From: Cynocephalus volans
Lineage: Eukaryota; Chordata; Mammalia; Dermoptera; Cynocephalidae
Reading direction: 5' to 3'
NCBI RefSeq assembly: GCF_027409185.1
Contig: NC_084467.1
Span: 17,722,501-17,786,500, forward strand
DNA: 64,000 bases
The translations under genes were made by a program, and so were the position numbers. The notes beneath the pieces were generated by a model. That model made no database searches, was not told the DNA's origin, and was given only the letters and a program-made list of their open reading frames with translations. Below are positions 22,366-36,000 of this stretch, piece after piece (position 1 is the first letter of the stretch; the number at the start of each line of letters is the position of its first letter).

Positions 22366-25300
22366 AGTGCTTAGGACACAGGCCTGTCTTTAGCATTTTA
22401 CATGATGTGTTTAGCAGGTTCTAGGAGCCTCATCTGCCTGGTTCAAATCCTGAGGCCACTGCTTATTAGTTGTCTAATCACATGCATGTTACATAACTTC
22501 TGTGAGCTCAGTTTTCTTATCTGTAAAGTGGGCTAATGGTGGCACCTACCTCAGAGGGCTGTTGGGAGGATTAAATAACTTAATATATGAATATTGTAGA
22601 ACAGTGCCTGGTTCACAGTAGGGACTGTGGAAGTTTTAGTTATTATTATATTTTGTTTAATCAAGCTCTGAGGTGGGTATTATGACCCTACTTTACAGAT
22701 GACAAAACGGAGACTGGGGAGGGAGCGGGCATAAAGCCCATGTCAGTATCTAAGGGGAGGAGCTGGGATTTGAACCCAAGTCTTACTAATGCCCGAGCCT
22801 GTGCATTTAACCAGTACCCTCACCAGCCTCCCAGCCTCTACAGCCACATTTGACAAATCACACAGGTGCTTTTCCAACCCCATTCCAGGAAGGCAGGGCA
22901 AGAACCAGAGAGGGAAAGCAACTGGCACAAGGGCACCCAGCAGTCCTCCCTGAAGATAGGTATACTGAGTCCAGCCCTGGACTTGCCCCAGCAGACAGGG
23001 GATCTGGGGCTGCTGTCTCAGCTGCCTGCTTGGCCCTCATCTGGATGTCAGGAAAACAGGGAGGCCAGAAGTTCAGTCCCCAAAATGTCCAATCCCCTCC
23101 ACATTTTCCCAAAAGAAGCCAGTTTTATTTTTGTGCTACATATGCACACACACACGCATACACCCACAAACATACGTGTACATGCCACACACACATGCAT
23201 ACACCTACAATCATATACATGCACACCACACATACACAAGCACACACACACATGCATACACCCACAATCATACACATGCACACCACACACACACATGCAT
23301 ACACCCACAATCATACACATGCACACCACACATACACAAGCACACACACACATGCATACACCCACAATCATACACATGCACACCACACACATACATGCAC
23401 ATACCTTCCTTGAGATGCAGATGAACCCATATTCCTGGACCAAGACTCAAACACTTCCCACCAAAACATGGACAGAGAAATGCCCTCTCTCAGCACACAC
23501 TCGTGCACACCTTGGAGACATATACTAGTTACACCTTCAACTGCCCTCCCCCACATCTTGAGACCCGTGTCCCAGACACATGCTGACCCCAGGTGTACAC
23601 ATCCTCCTTGCCCTCCAACATGCACAAGCCTAGAAATTCCTGTGTTGCCTCCCACACTGACTCCTCCACAGGCTTGCACACCCATAGGGCAGTCCTCAGA
23701 GACACAGGGACTGTCCCCCTTCCACTAACTGACACACAAAAGGCCTCAGCATCCTCACATACGCAGCCGTGCACGCACGCCTTCTCAGGGTGTTGCCCTG
23801 GACCCTGCTCCACCAATAGACTGAGGGGGTCATGAGGAAGTGAGGGGCACCCAGGGAGACAGCCAACCTTCTGCAGCCTCGGGGCAGTGCTGGGTTCCTC
23901 ATGGGCCCTCAGCTCCCTTCCAGGCCGGGAAAGAAACAGAAGACACTGAGGCTCGGAGGAAGGAAACACCTACCCAAGGTCACACTGCCAGAATGTGGCA
24001 GGACCTGTATCCAAACCAGAGCTACCTGACCCCAAAGTGCAGGGCTTATTTCATTGCAATGGATTCAAAGAAAATGTCATGGGCAGAGGCTCCATAAGTG
24101 GCAGAAGAGGCCAGAAATGGTGGGTGCGGTGAACTCTAAATTCCACCCATCCCTCTTTGACCGAAGCAAACCTCTAGTCCCTCTGGAAGGAGGAGCCTGA
24201 CTGAGCCCAGCTGGGCCAGGCAGGTGGGGCAAGGCAGACTGAGAACGGGCCAAGGCTGCCACCTGCTGGACAAGTCAGTCCCAGGCGCAAAGGAGGGGCG
24301 AGGGAAGATGGGAGCCCCAGAGCCATCTGGATGCATCGCCCCTGTCTCCCGTAAGCAGTGTCGTTATCTCTGCCCTCCACTTGCCAGAGAACCCAGGGCC
24401 AACTGCATTCATGTCCTGGACCTCGCCCCACACTCTGAAACATGTGCCTCCATGCCACAGGGTGGAGGCACCGATGAGGAGATGAAGGCCCACAGGGTCA
24501 CTCAGTGAGGGAAGGCCAGGGCTCTGAACACTTGCTCGTGCCCAGCACGGGGCCAGGCAGTGGGTATGCACCGCGCACCGGTCCTAGACACTGCCCTGCA
24601 TGAGGAGCTATTGGTAACTCCATTTTACAGAGGAGGAACCAACGCTCACTCAGGTGTCAGGAGTAGGGTAGAGGTAGGAACCCTCTACTGCCTGACACCC
24701 CCTTTGTCCCTAGAATCTCATATGAGGAGAAGAGGGAGAGGGGAGGGGCCCCTCTCAGCTCTGCCAGCCTGGCCCTGACTGGAAGCCCCAATAGGATTAG
24801 AGACAGGGGGTGTGGGGAATGCAGGCGAGGAAGGTGGTGCTGGCAGGTAAGGTAGGACCATGAGGGGAGACCAGGGGCCCCAGCAAAGGAAGAGGCACTA
24901 ACATTCACAGCCCCCCCACCCCATACAGAAAGGAAGATCAAGGCCCAGAGGGGCCAGGCCAGTGGTTTCCTGAAGGCCTGGGGGTGAGAGAGTGGCAGGG
25001 CTGGAAAGTAGCCAGAGTGGCCTGTGCACCACACAGCTGCTTGCCATCAAGGTTGCCCCATCTGAGAGTCCACCTCCAAGTGTGGCATCTGGGATGGGGC
25101 ATATGGAAGTTTCTAGAATAAGGCCTGCCACTTGACAAGTGCATATGAGATTTAATTCTGGGAGCAGCTGAGAGGAGGGGTCAGAGCAAGGCTTTGGACC
25201 TCACGGGACCATGCACACAGTATGTGACTTTGGGCAAAGGCTTACACCTCCCCAAGCTTCAGTTTCCTCATCTGTAAAGGGAGAATTATAACTTCTTCCT

Positions 25301-25689
25301 AGGGATGTTGTGATACAACTGAGTCTGAGGCCAACCCACGGGGATGGGCATATGTGGACTGAACCTGACTCTGGGGGACCTCTGTGCCCCCAGGGCTTAT
25401 GTTCACGTGCGCACGCACACACCAGATGCTGGGCAGTGGACGTTTCCTCATTTCAGACACTCATGACCAGACGGGGGGTGGACACGGATGTCACTGTGGT
25501 CAGTCTGGCTCAGCACCCAAAAGAAAGTGTCAGGTCAGGAAAAATTATGAGAAAGGGGATGTGGGATGGGGAGGGGAGTTGATAGGAGGGAAGGGGGTGC
25601 CCAGCCCTGTTCTGGGCAACCCTTGCTCCGTCCACTCTGACACGGTGTCCTTCTGCCTGGGAGAGGGGAAGCAAATCTGAGGACATCTC
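22366..25689. other. Spacer between C1QA and C1QC
   Basis: + strand MIR at about 22430-22640 and 25195-25330; - strand MIR at about 22640-22830, 23920-24060, 24410-24530, 24540-24690 and 24900-25020; and the CA minisatellite. Long frames at 22866-23528 come from the CA repeat. No separate gene is recognised. Confidence 0.6.
23144..23405 (+). repeat. CA-rich minisatellite with higher-order period
   Basis: Built of CACACATGCATACACCCACA-type units. The landmark ATGCAT recurs at 23195, 23252, 23295 and 23352, that is at spacings 57, 43, 57, so the true repeat is about 100 bp made of a long and a short subunit. Confidence 0.9.
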
Positions 25690-26036
25690 TGTGCCCAGGC
25701 CAGAAAACTCCCACTCCCGGGTGAGGCCAGGCCTCTACCCAGGTAAGGATAAATGGCGGTTTCCTCCCCCTGCCACCCTTCTGACAGGTGGCACCAGGGA
25801 CAGCTTGGTTTGTGAGAGCAAGGACGGTCCCCGCCGCCTGCTGAGTCTGGGGGCCTGGTTTAAGAAGAGGCCCCACCGTCCATCCATCAGGCCTGACAGC
25901 TGCAGGACCTGGGGCAGGGCGGTGCTCCTGAGGGCTGAACAGGACGAGCCCTGGGGAGCCAGAGGCTGAGGAGGGTGGGTGAGGGCTGAGTGGGCAGCTC
26001 AGCTCTCTCCCCTCCAGCTCCTGCCCCAGGACAGAC
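25690..26036 (+). promoter_or_regulatory. C1QC: Probable C1QC 5' region: leader splice sites and Maf-like motif
   Basis: Two acceptors precede the ATG: CCTCCAG ending at 26017 and CCCCAG ending at 26029, with a pyrimidine-rich run before the first. A strong candidate donor for an untranslated exon, CCCAG|GTAAGG, lies at 25738-25748. TGCTGAGTC, a near-complete Maf/AP-1-like half site, lies at 25839-25847. The position of transcription start cannot be fixed from the sequence, and the donor and the Maf-like site cannot both be in their expected places if there is only one leader exon. Confidence 0.3.
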
Positions 26037-29000
26037 ATGGGGCCCCATTCCCAGCACCCCCTTGGACTAAACCTGTTGCTGCTCCTGCTGGCACTTCCAC
26101 TTGGAGGCCAGGGCCAGGCCAGCAAAGGCTGCTCCGGGATCCCAGGGATGCCAGGCCTGCCGGGGACCCCAGGAAAGGATGGGTACGACGGACTGCCGGG
26201 GCCCAAGGGTGAGCCAGGTGAGTGCTGGTTGGGGGCTGGGGTGTGGGGGCGGGGGTCAGAGCATCCCTTTGAGCTGACCTGCCAGCAACTTGATGACAGG
26301 AAGTGCATTCCCCACACCACGCCTGTCTCCAGGGCACAGCCTGATCCTCATTGGGGTCCACCCCCTCTATCCCCAGAGCCCAGGCTTTGGGCCTCCCCGA
26401 GGTGGCCTGGGACCCAGTGTACCTCTCTGCTCCTCACTTTCCTCAGCCCATAACAGGGAGAGAAGAAGGCACCTGCTCTCGCAGGTGGCAGCGAGGATCT
26501 CAGGAGACAGTACAGTGAAAACCTTGGGCAGACTTTAAAGTGCTCTGCCACTATTTTATCACAACCACCCGCTACTGGCCCTGCAGCTTGGACACCTGTG
26601 GAAGGTGGGGCCCACACAGTGAGTATGTACGATGCACCAGGGCTCAAATCCCAGCTCAACACTTCCTGCTTGTGAACTTGTCCAAGTTACTTACCCTTGC
26701 AGTGCCTCAGTTTCCTAATCTGTAAAATGGGGAGATGGTAGTACCTACTTCCCAGTGGTGCTGTGAGGATTAAATAAGTGTAAATATCAAACAGTACTGA
26801 GCACACGGTAGATGCTATGTAGGTGCAGGCTATTGTCATCATTGTCTTTATCAGAGATTTGTGCTCACCTCTCTCTTGGATTCTGGGGAGTTGGCAGGAT
26901 GGGCCATAAGAAGACTGGATCACAGCCACAGAGTCTTCTGGTGGAGATGCGTGGGCAAGCCCTAGCATGAGACAACGGGGCTAAGGATCTAGATGGACGA
27001 CTGGTGTTGGGGCCAGAGCTGGGGCCAGGGGTGTGTGTGCCTTGTCTGTGAGTGAGAGGCAGAGCATGTCTGGAGCCAGCACAGATGAGACTGGGGTGGG
27101 GGTGACAGAGGCACCTGCCCAGGGGCACAGCCTGAAGCTCAGGTCTGCTGGGCCCTGTACCCACACTCTTAACTCTGGGAACTAAAAGGTTCACAAGCCA
27201 TAGAGGATCTGCGTAAATCATAAATCCTAAGTCATAAATGGAACTACACAGACATCCAGCCCTTTGGAAGTCAGAGGAGGAAAGGAATCATGAAGGCTGG
27301 CAGGAGCGCCCAGGAGGGCTTCCTGGAAGAGGAAACTGGAGTCAGAGCTTAAAATATGGCTATGGTTTGGACCAAGGGAGAAGAGTCTCACAGAGGCTCA
27401 GATCATCAGGGTTGGAACAGAATCAGCCAGACTTGAGTTTGAATCCTTACTCCACCTCAAACTAGCTGTGTGGCCTTAGGCAAGTCTCTGGCCTCAGTTT
27501 CCTCATCTGTAACATAAGGGAAGTTGAACCAGGCTAGCTGTCACAGGGGCAGAAGGGGGCTGAGTGGGGCAGGGGTGAGCTGGAGAGAGCAGCCCCCTTC
27601 ATGGGGCAGTTTCTCTTCAGTTCCCTCCAGTGGTTCCCCTGGGCTGATGCTGGCCTGGGATGGCCCCGCTCAGGAATGGATACAAGTTTGTGGGGCTCTG
27701 ACGCTTATGAAATGTTGAGGGTCCTTTTTAAGAAAAGTACTACAGAACGATAGACACACTTGATTGCAGATATGGTGGTGGTTACAAAAATCTACACATA
27801 TGACAGAATTTTATTAGAAATACACACACACACACAGACACAAGAGCATGTTAGACTGAAGTCTGAATGTCAATTTCCCTGTTTCAATATTGTACTTTAG
27901 TTATGAAAGATGTGTCACTGGGGAAAACTAGGTGAAGGGTACAAGGGTACATGTCCTTTTTCTCCAACTGTCTATGACTCTATAATTATTTCAGAATAAA
28001 AACTTGAAAAAAATTAGACAAAAAGACTTGAAGGGGCTGATGCAGGTGAATATGCCTGAAGCTTAAGCTTCATGAGCTTCCGAGGAAATCTGCCTCTGAG
28101 CAATCTTCTGATTTTTGTCAAGAAGGACTGAGAGCCTATACTTCTAGGTGAGTTCTCAATGCGTTAATGCTGGGCTCTAAGTAAAAATTAGATGGTTAAA
28201 ACATAGTGCAGCCCAGACAGCAGGTATCTGTGGCCATGTGCTGGCCCTGGGCTGACACATCCTCTGACACATTCTGAGATCCTTCCCAGCTCTGACACCA
28301 CCTAATACTGTCTAGTCCTGCCCTCTCCACCACAAATGTGGAAACTGAGGCCAAGAGACAGGGAAGTGCCTCTGACAAGGTCAGAGGGCAAGTCTGTGGG
28401 GAGGCAGTGCTTAGACTAGGATCTCCCTCCCCTCTGGCCAGAGCCTTACTCTCTGCACACTTCTCCCAGGTGTGGGAAGAAGAGTCTAGAGACCGAACCC
28501 CAGCATTGTGTTCCCTGGAGGACACCCTCAGGGTCCCTCTTCCCTGTCCCCTGTTCCACCACTTCCTTCCTGCCTGCTCTCTCCCCAGGAATTCCAGCCA
28601 TTCCCGGAACACGAGGACCCAAGGGCCAGAAGGGAGAACCCGGCACACCTGGCCATCCTGGGAAAAATGGCCCCATGGGACCATCTGGGATACCGGGGGT
28701 TCCTGGCCCTATGGGCCCTCCCGGGGAGCCGGGCGAGGAAGGCAGATACAAACAAAAGCATCAGTCAGTGTTCACAGTCACCCGGCAGACTGCCGAGCAC
28801 CCAGCACCCAACAGCCCGGTCAAGTTCAACACAGCCATCACCAACCCGCACGGAGACTATGACACAAGCACGGGCAAGTTCACCTGCAGAGTCCCCGGCC
28901 TCTACTACTTTGTCTACCACACATCACAGACAGCCAACCTGTGCGTGCAGCTGTACCATAACGGTGTCAGGGTGACCATCTTCTGCGACCACATGTCCAA

Positions 29001-29145
29001 CAGCAAGCAGGTCAGCTCAGGTGGCGTGGGGCTGCAGCTGCAGGTGGGCGAGCAGGTGTGGCTGGCTGTCAACGACTACAACGGCATGGTGGGCACTCAG
29101 GGTTCCGACAGTGTCTTCTCCGGCTTCCTGCTCTTTCCCGACTAG
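26037..29145 (+). CDS. C1QC: Complement C1q subcomponent C chain, two coding exons
   Basis: Coding exons are 26037-26217 and 28589-29145, 738 nt including TAG, 245 residues as in human. The ATG has G at -3 and G at +4. The donor is GTGAGT at 26218 and the acceptor CCCCAG ends at 28588; the phase-1 intron splits Gly61. Residues 1-28 form a Leu-rich signal peptide; mature Cys4 is Cys32 and would pair with another C chain. Gly-X-Y repeats run to about Gly112 and keep the stalk-kink interruption at Ala64 (a Gly replaced by Ala). Lys86 matches human Lys C58, a C1r/C1s contact. The gC1q head is about 115-245 and ends [10 protein letters not shown]. No Asn-X-Ser/Thr sequon is present. Ala129 and His184 replace human His C101 and Arg C156. 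The neighbours C1QA and C1QB supply the other two chains of the heterotrimer. Confidence 0.98.
26218..28588 (+). other. C1QC: C1QC intron between the two coding exons
   Basis: A 2371-bp GT-AG, phase-1 intron. Contents: + strand MIR at about 26640-26840 and about 27400-27530, a + strand L1M 3' end at about 27720-28010 with an internal (CA)n, and a partial - strand MIR-like piece at about 28270-28420. The acceptor is preceded by a good pyrimidine tract. No further exon is evident. Confidence 0.8.
27720..28010 (+). repeat. L1M-type LINE 3' terminus in the C1QC intron
   Basis: GATATGGTGGTGGTTAC, GGGGAAAACTAGGTGAAGGG and CTATAATTATTTCAGAATAA are typical of the L1M 3' end. A short CA run lies inside. 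Confidence 0.7.
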
Positions 29146-29239
29146 GGCGGGCAGGCCTGCTCCAGCCCCATGGGCCGCCCCACCGCCCCCAGCTTCCCTG
29201 CACACCCACCATGCTGGCCAGTCTCTGCATGCTGGCTCA

Positions 29240-29375
29240 GGCCATTCTCCCCACCTGATGGACTCTTCCTCCAGGAAGCCCTCCCTGACCCCCACCCCAT
29301 GAGTTCTGTCCCTTCTCTGAGCCCCTTCACGAGTCACTGCTTGTACCGTTTTTTTGACACTTAACCAACACCTCT
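29240..29375 (+). repeat. L2-like fragment forming part of the C1QC 3' UTR
   Basis: The run containing CTCCAGGAAGCCCTCCCTGACC and the following text resemble the 3' part of an L2 LINE in + orientation. It lies between the stop codon and the polyadenylation signal of C1QC, so this old repeat would be transcribed in the mature mRNA. Confidence 0.5.
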
Positions 29376-29427
29376 GGTGCTGTTCTCAGTTGTTTTTCAG
29401 GTCTTGGAAGAGGCAGGGAGATATATA

Positions 29428-29433
29428 AATAAA
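29428..29433 (+). terminator. C1QC: C1QC polyadenylation signal inside an (AAAT)n run
   Basis: The first of several overlapping AATAAA hexamers in a short (AAAT)n run, 283 bp after the stop. Any of the overlapping hexamers to 29442 could serve. No better signal lies closer to the stop. Confidence 0.65.
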
Positions 29434-29926
29434 TAAATAAATCCGTAAATGTGCACGACTCAGATTCCTCACTGCCGATTCTTTGAACTTCGCATCTGTC
29501 GCAACTGTCTGTGGGCTCTGGACTCTGGCCATCTAGTTGGTGCCCAGTAAAGCTTGGCTGTCTGTGTTGTCACTCAGCACCATTTGGCCTGGTGGGAGAG
29601 AGATGTTCAAGTGTGGTCACAGGCCACCAGACATCCCCAAGAGGCCGTGGGCTGTCACTTGTTTGGGGGAGAGGCGCTGCTGTCATTACAGGTGTCCTAG
29701 TTCACAGTTAAATGGGAGTGAGTTTGAATTCCCACGCCTATGATGAATTTCAGGAGCCTTGTCACAGGAGGGGTGTGGCCTCGGATAAGCCCACCACAGG
29801 CAAAGACGAGATGTGCAATGAATGCACTGAATGGATGAGTGACTAGGTGAATTAATGAATGCATAAGTGGGTAAATGAATGACCGAAGCAGAGTAAATGA
29901 GTCAGTGAATAAAAAATCATAATAAG

Positions 29927-30010
29927 GGCTGGCCGGTCAGCTCAGTTGGTTAGAGTGAGGTGTTATAACACCAAGGTCAAGGGTGTGGATCCCCTTACTA
30001 GCCAGCTGCC

Positions 30011-30047
<37 letters not shown>
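29927..30047 (+). mobile_element. tRNA-Ile-derived SINE (CYN-like) with (AAT)n tail
   Basis: GGCCGGTCAGCTCAGTTGG, then AACACCAAGGTCAAGGG and GGATCCCCTTACTAGCC, followed by about 12 AAT units. The anticodon-side stem is shortened. The AAT run is the expanded SINE tail and directly abuts a - strand MIR. Confidence 0.8.
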
Positions 30048-33000
30048 GCTAACACTTATTGAGCACTGACTGTGCACCAGGCATTATGCTAAGTGCTTTA
30101 CCCACATTAACTCATTTTAATATTCATTATCATGCTCTGAGGTGGGCATGAGTGGGTGAGAGAGAGAATTGGCCCCCCCAGATTCTGACTCACCCCAAAT
30201 AACTCACAAATTCCAGGATCCTCCAGGAGATCATCTAAAATCACTGCTGTCACAAGGTGTCAACTTTGGACTGTGAGGCTATTGATGGTTCAACCCAGCC
30301 ACCATATCATTGCTGGAGAACCAGAGAGACCCGCTGTAAGATGGCTTAGGTGCAAAAAGATAAAAAGGGTAACTTTCCTATCCAGACTTCATTTAGGTCC
30401 AATCCTCAGAGCCCAGCGAGACTCCAGGCTCACTCAGGCCTGGGAGAACCCGTCTGTCCTAGCTGGGATCACAGCTTGGTTCCACAGAGCCCCACGGAGC
30501 TCTTGCAGGCACTGGCTGACTTCAGTGCGCTGTGACAGCAGCAGCTCAAGCTGAGTTCTACAACCAACTGTGTCTACATTGGCTCCTTTGTTTCTGAAAG
30601 GGGCCGTTTCACACCTCCATGCTGTGCCTTCATCCTGTAGAGCCCCCAATCCAGTCACACAAACAGTCCGTTCACCTGAATAATACCCACTCCACTGTGA
30701 GGATTCAACACAAAGATCACCTCCTCCTTGAGGCCTTCCCTGATTTTCCCCTTTGTATCCCCATAGTGCTCTGCACAGATCTGACCACAAATTCATGACA
30801 CTTTAGAGTCCAGGTTCCCAAATCTGGTAATGAATAAAATTAACCTGCAGACTTATTTAAACAAAATAAAACAAACCAACCAGATATCCAGACCCAGTGC
30901 TGTTCTGTAAAGATTTGGGGAAGATGGGGCAGTGGGTAAGTGGGTGGTTTGCAGGTGAACCTGGTGCCATGGTCTGACTGGTTTTCACGCACTTACTCAC
31001 TTACGGGTCTGCCTCCCCCAGGACTGTGAGTGCCACTGAGGGAGGGGCCCCTTTAATACATGCTTGGCACATAGTAACGGCATGAGAAGTGTGTAAGACG
31101 GAAAGGAGGGAGAGAGAGAAAGGCATGTGTGTGCACACAAACACATACACACACACACACTCACAGGAAGAATAGGAGGCAAGAGTCTAGGAACCTGGCC
31201 TGGTTCATCAAGTCTGGGCGTGTCTGGCAGGGACAAGCCAGGGTCACAGCCACAGCCACGGCCATGGCATTCACAGCTCTCCCTCCAGCAACCACATAGC
31301 AGTCTGCCCAGCAATGCCACAAGTGATACATCTTTCTTCTCATTTCTCTTTTGCTTAAAAAAATCAATACACCGTTTATGGAGGCCACAGTGTCAGATCA
31401 GAAACCTGCACTTTGGAAATGACAATTTTTGTGCCATCCTTATTTTCCATAATTGTTTCCTTGTTGCTTTCTCTTTGTCAGGAGAGTCAGACCTTTGAAA
31501 ATGCCAGCTTGTCTGCTGTGCTGAGAGGAGGTGGGCAAGAGTTTTTAAGGAGGGCAGGCGGGGGGGGGGAACTGGAGGAGACACCCCAAGCTGCAAGGAA
31601 TCTCTCTCAGACCATGGGGAGTTGAGGGATTTTAGAGGGTTTTTTTTCCACTCTTTCCAAGGATCATCCCCTCTCTATCAGGGATGCAAATCTGCAATTT
31701 TATGGGTACAGAGACCAGCTGGCTCCCACTCAGGCATCAAGGCCTGGTGACTCGTCAGCCCCTGATCCCTAAGTCCAGGCCGCCCCCTAATCCAGGCTTG
31801 GCTCCCTTGCTCCCAGGCTCCAAGGGTAGATTCTGTCTTTTCTTCATACGAATAATACTGTTTCCATGTTTGCATTGGGTGCCTACCATGGATGGGCACT
31901 CAGCTGGGCCCTGGACATGCAGAGCCACCTCTCTGGCCCCCCACAACAGCCCCATGCCTTGATTTACAAGGATGCTGAACCCAGTAAATGTGCCTGAGAT
32001 CACATAGAAAGAGCAGAGCCAGATTCAAACCTGGGGTGGCTGGTTCGAAAGCCATTCTCCTGCCCACCTCTCTGCTGCTTCTGTTCCTGGTCTCACTGCT
32101 TCTACATCAAGCTCAAGCCTGTCTTTCCCGATTGCCACCAGCCACCAAGGAATTAGAAGCCTGGGCCCAAGTGGTCTTAGAACCCTCAGATGGGCCCTTG
32201 GACCTGCAAACTACTGACTCCCTTCTCCCTTCTTGGAAGCCACCTTTTTCCCCTCTTCACCTGGCCTGCGTCCCTTTGGTCTCTAGTTGGCTGAGCCAAC
32301 CTTTGCTTTTGTCAACCTCGTCTTTTCCTTCCCTGTTACCCACTGCAGTTGACACTTGTTTCCATCAGTCAGCATCCACAAGTCCAGCGATTTTCTATCT
32401 GCAATACGGATGTCAGGAGGGGCCTCCAGTCCCTGGTGCTTGTGGACAGCTCTCCCTGAGAGGGTGTCACACTGCCCTGGACCCAGCAACAGAGAGAGGG
32501 CTGAGATCCTGGTGGCAGGAACACAAGGTATGAACTCCAGCAGTCACTGCTTTTTGGACATTTATCACAGGAGCGATGAAGCCTCTTGTCATTCGAAGTT
32601 CAACACAGTCTCCCCCAGACAAAGGGACACTCCATGGGGACAGGAACCATGGCTCATTTGCTCAGAGCTCTATCTCCAGTGCCCAGCACCTAGAGGCCAA
32701 CAATAAATATTTGTTAAATAACCACTTGCCCTTCTGGGCCTCAGTTTCCCTATATATAAAATGAAGGGGATGGGACGGGTGACCTCCGAGCCCCTCTCCA
32801 GTCCTAACTGGGTATGATTCCAATATCAACAAGCAACAGGACCCCACCTGTGCCTATTATTGTCTTTAGCTTAAAGCCCCATTGGAAGCAGAGGGAGGAT
32901 ATAAATAAATAATGAGCATATTTAAAATTCATTATTAGATTATTTTCTGAGGACAGGGAAAGAGCAGGGGTACAGAGTGGAAAGGAGGCAGATGAGATGC

Positions 33001-36000
33001 CCCGAAAGGTGAAGGCTGGGACATGAAGTGATATTAACAATTAACAAGTGCGCAGCACTTTACAGTTTGCCACCACTCCCTCCACACACATGCCCTTTCT
33101 CCTCCATTATCCTATCCATTATCCTCCCAGTGGCCTGTGAGATCTGTAAAGCAGGTATAATTATAGTCCCATCATATAGTGAAAGAAATTGGGGCTTCCT
33201 TGGGTTCCCTTGGCTGCAAATATTTAGCTGGTAAGGGACAGAGCCAGAATACGAATCAAGGTCTCTGACTCTAAATCCAGCACTCAGGCACCAGGCCAGC
33301 CACATTATCACCACTGAGGAACACCCCTGTCCCCTGCAGAAGATCACGAGGTCAGACGGCCTTGGCAGCAGAGCCACCAGCAGACATTCCCCAGGACAGC
33401 CTGTTCGCCCCACAGCTGCTGAGTCGGCGAAACCAAACTCACCACCCACCCATCCCATTTACAGTAAACCCCTCTGGGTTGCAGAAATGAGACCTGAAAC
33501 TGCCTGAGGCAATAGGATGAGGAGACAGTGGGGAGGACAGGGAGGGGGGCCGGCCTGCTGGGCCCCTGGGAGGGGAACACTGGGGGATAGCCCTTCCTGC
33601 CTCTGGGGAATGGAACTTCCGCTTTGGACTGACAGCAGCAGGCTCTCGGCTCCTAGTCCCACTGCCCAGCCCAGCGGTATCACAGGACACCAGGTTGCCA
33701 GGTGAGGATGGGGCTCAGTGCCTGGGGAGACTGGCCGGCTGGGCCAGTACAGTAGAGGGTGGCAATTCGCAGAGTGGGAGCCTTGCATCCCCTGTCTGGG
33801 AGCCACCTGGGGTGTTTACCAGTGCAGAACGCTAGGCCCATCCCAGACCTATGGAAGAAGCCTCTCTGGGAGTCTGCTGCTTCCCAGGGCCTCGGTGATG
33901 GGCAGGCAGCCTAAAATAGGAGCCTCCGGCATAAGGGCTTTTGGGTCACAGAGACTTGACCCGAGTCCAGCTTCTGCCTCTTATGGGTTGGTCATCTTGG
34001 GCCAGTCACCTTACCTCTCTCAGCCCAAGACCCTCTGGGGAGAGCAGAACCCTTCAGGGGTGCTGTGAGCCCTAAAGGAGATCAAGCTGGCCGAGGTGGG
34101 ACTAGAACTCAGGTCCCACGTTGCCCAGCCCAGCATTTCTCCAACACCTTGTCTCTCTTATTTCCTTGTAGTCTGCTGAGAAAACTCAGCTTGACTCTTT
34201 CAAGGATACAATTTGATTTGCAGGTGGTGTTGTGATTAGTTATTAGTTAGTTCTGAGTAAACTCAATAATGTTTGCAAAGCAGGCGGAGTGGGCCCAGGC
34301 ACTGCCTTAGGGACCTTATTCCTTCTAGGTGCCAGATCATCTTATCCTTCTGGCCGCCAATCAACATCATCAAAGAGGCTCAGAGAGGTTAAGGCACTTG
34401 CCTGAGGTCATGCAGTCAGGTAGCAACAGAGAGGAAGTTCAAGTTCAAGTTGGCCTGACTCCAAATTGGTGGAAAAGGGACTATTGGGGCTGGAAGGAGA
34501 TGAAGGGTCAGTAATAAGAGGTGGAAGATGTGAGGGACGATATAATGATGAGTTGGCAGAGGCAGGGGATCGAATAGATGAGTTTTAAGCCCTACCCCAA
34601 GTCTAAGACTCAGTGGTCCCTGAAATGGGCTAGAACCGAGATCTTCCCACCTCCCGCTTCCCCATGAAGCCCAGGTCCCATCAGGACCCTGCTTCCCCCA
34701 CATCCCCCCACCAGCTGGCCAGAGCTCTCCACCCCTGGGCTTCCTCTCCCAAGAGAGCCCCTCTCCTTAAGCCGAATCTCGCAAAGGGACTGAATCCTTT
34801 CTTATTTCCCCAACTATTTTCCCTCCTGTCCAAAAACTCAAAAATTCTTTGATGATGGTGATAATAACAGAACAGCTAATATTCATGAAGCGTTTCCAAC
34901 ATGCCAGGCTCTGTTGTAAGCAGTAACTCATCTGTCCTCATACCAACTCTATGAGGCAGAGATTAGTATTATCCCCATTTTATAGAAAGGTAAACTGTGG
35001 CCGGAGAGGAGAAGTGACTTTCCCAAGGCCCTTAGCTAAGAAGTGGCAGAGGCCTGATTTGAACCCAGTCGAGTGTTGCTTTCCTTATGACACCACGGTC
35101 TCTCACCACCAGGTGAACATCTGCTGCCTAATAGCAGCAACATTCATCATGGTGACAAAAGCCACCTTCCTCCAGCATTGGCCATGTGCCCCTACTCTCA
35201 GGGCACCCCATGCATTATCAGGCTTTTATCAGGATGTCAGGCTGCAAAGCCCATGTTTTAACCACCAGGTACAGCAGCCGCTTAACACAACACTGAGTTT
35301 TAAGATCCAGCGGTTGTGGATTTGAATCCTGGCCACACAAGAGCTGTGCCCCTTTATCGAGGTTCTCTCCCTCTCTAATCCCTGATGTTCTCATCTGTAA
35401 AATGAGAAAGAAAGAGACTCAAATTAAATGAGATAATGGCACATAAAGCATTTGGCCCAGAGCCTGGCCCATGCTAAGTGCCAAACTTATTAAAGTTGTC
35501 AAATTGTCTTGTAAAACTTTCAACCAGCCTGAGAACTGGTGCTTATTCAGAGATAAGCAGGATCGTGCCCCTGAGCCACCCTCTCTTCAGAGCACAATGG
35601 AGCCTAACCTGTCACTAACAGGCCCTGGTCACACTCATGTTTACAGCTTCCCTTTCCTCGGTGCCCAGCACAGGGTCTGGTATAACACGAGGGTTTGAGC
35701 AATGAATTGATTAGGACTAGGCTGAGGGACTGAGGCTGATTTTCAGAGCATATGAACCAAATAGCAGCAGGTTTTTATGAACCCGGGGAGCCTGCCACAT
35801 GCCAAATTCTGGAGTGGGCACAGCCAGCATGAGGCAGAGAGGGCAGGGCTTTGGCCATAGCCTTGCCATTAACTAACTGGCTGAGTGACTTTGGGTAGGT
35901 TGCTTTCTACTTTTCAAGCTTCAGTTTCCTCATCTGCAAGATGGGAAATTTCTTCACCACCCATTTCCCCAGGATGTTGTGAGGATCAGACAACAGCAGT

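Noticed and set aside
22866-23528. 220-residue His/Thr-rich frame
   Set aside because: Encoded by the CA minisatellite; composition only.
29021-29302. Frames overlapping the C1QC terminal exon in other phases
   Set aside because: Shadows of the C1QC coding sequence and 3' UTR.
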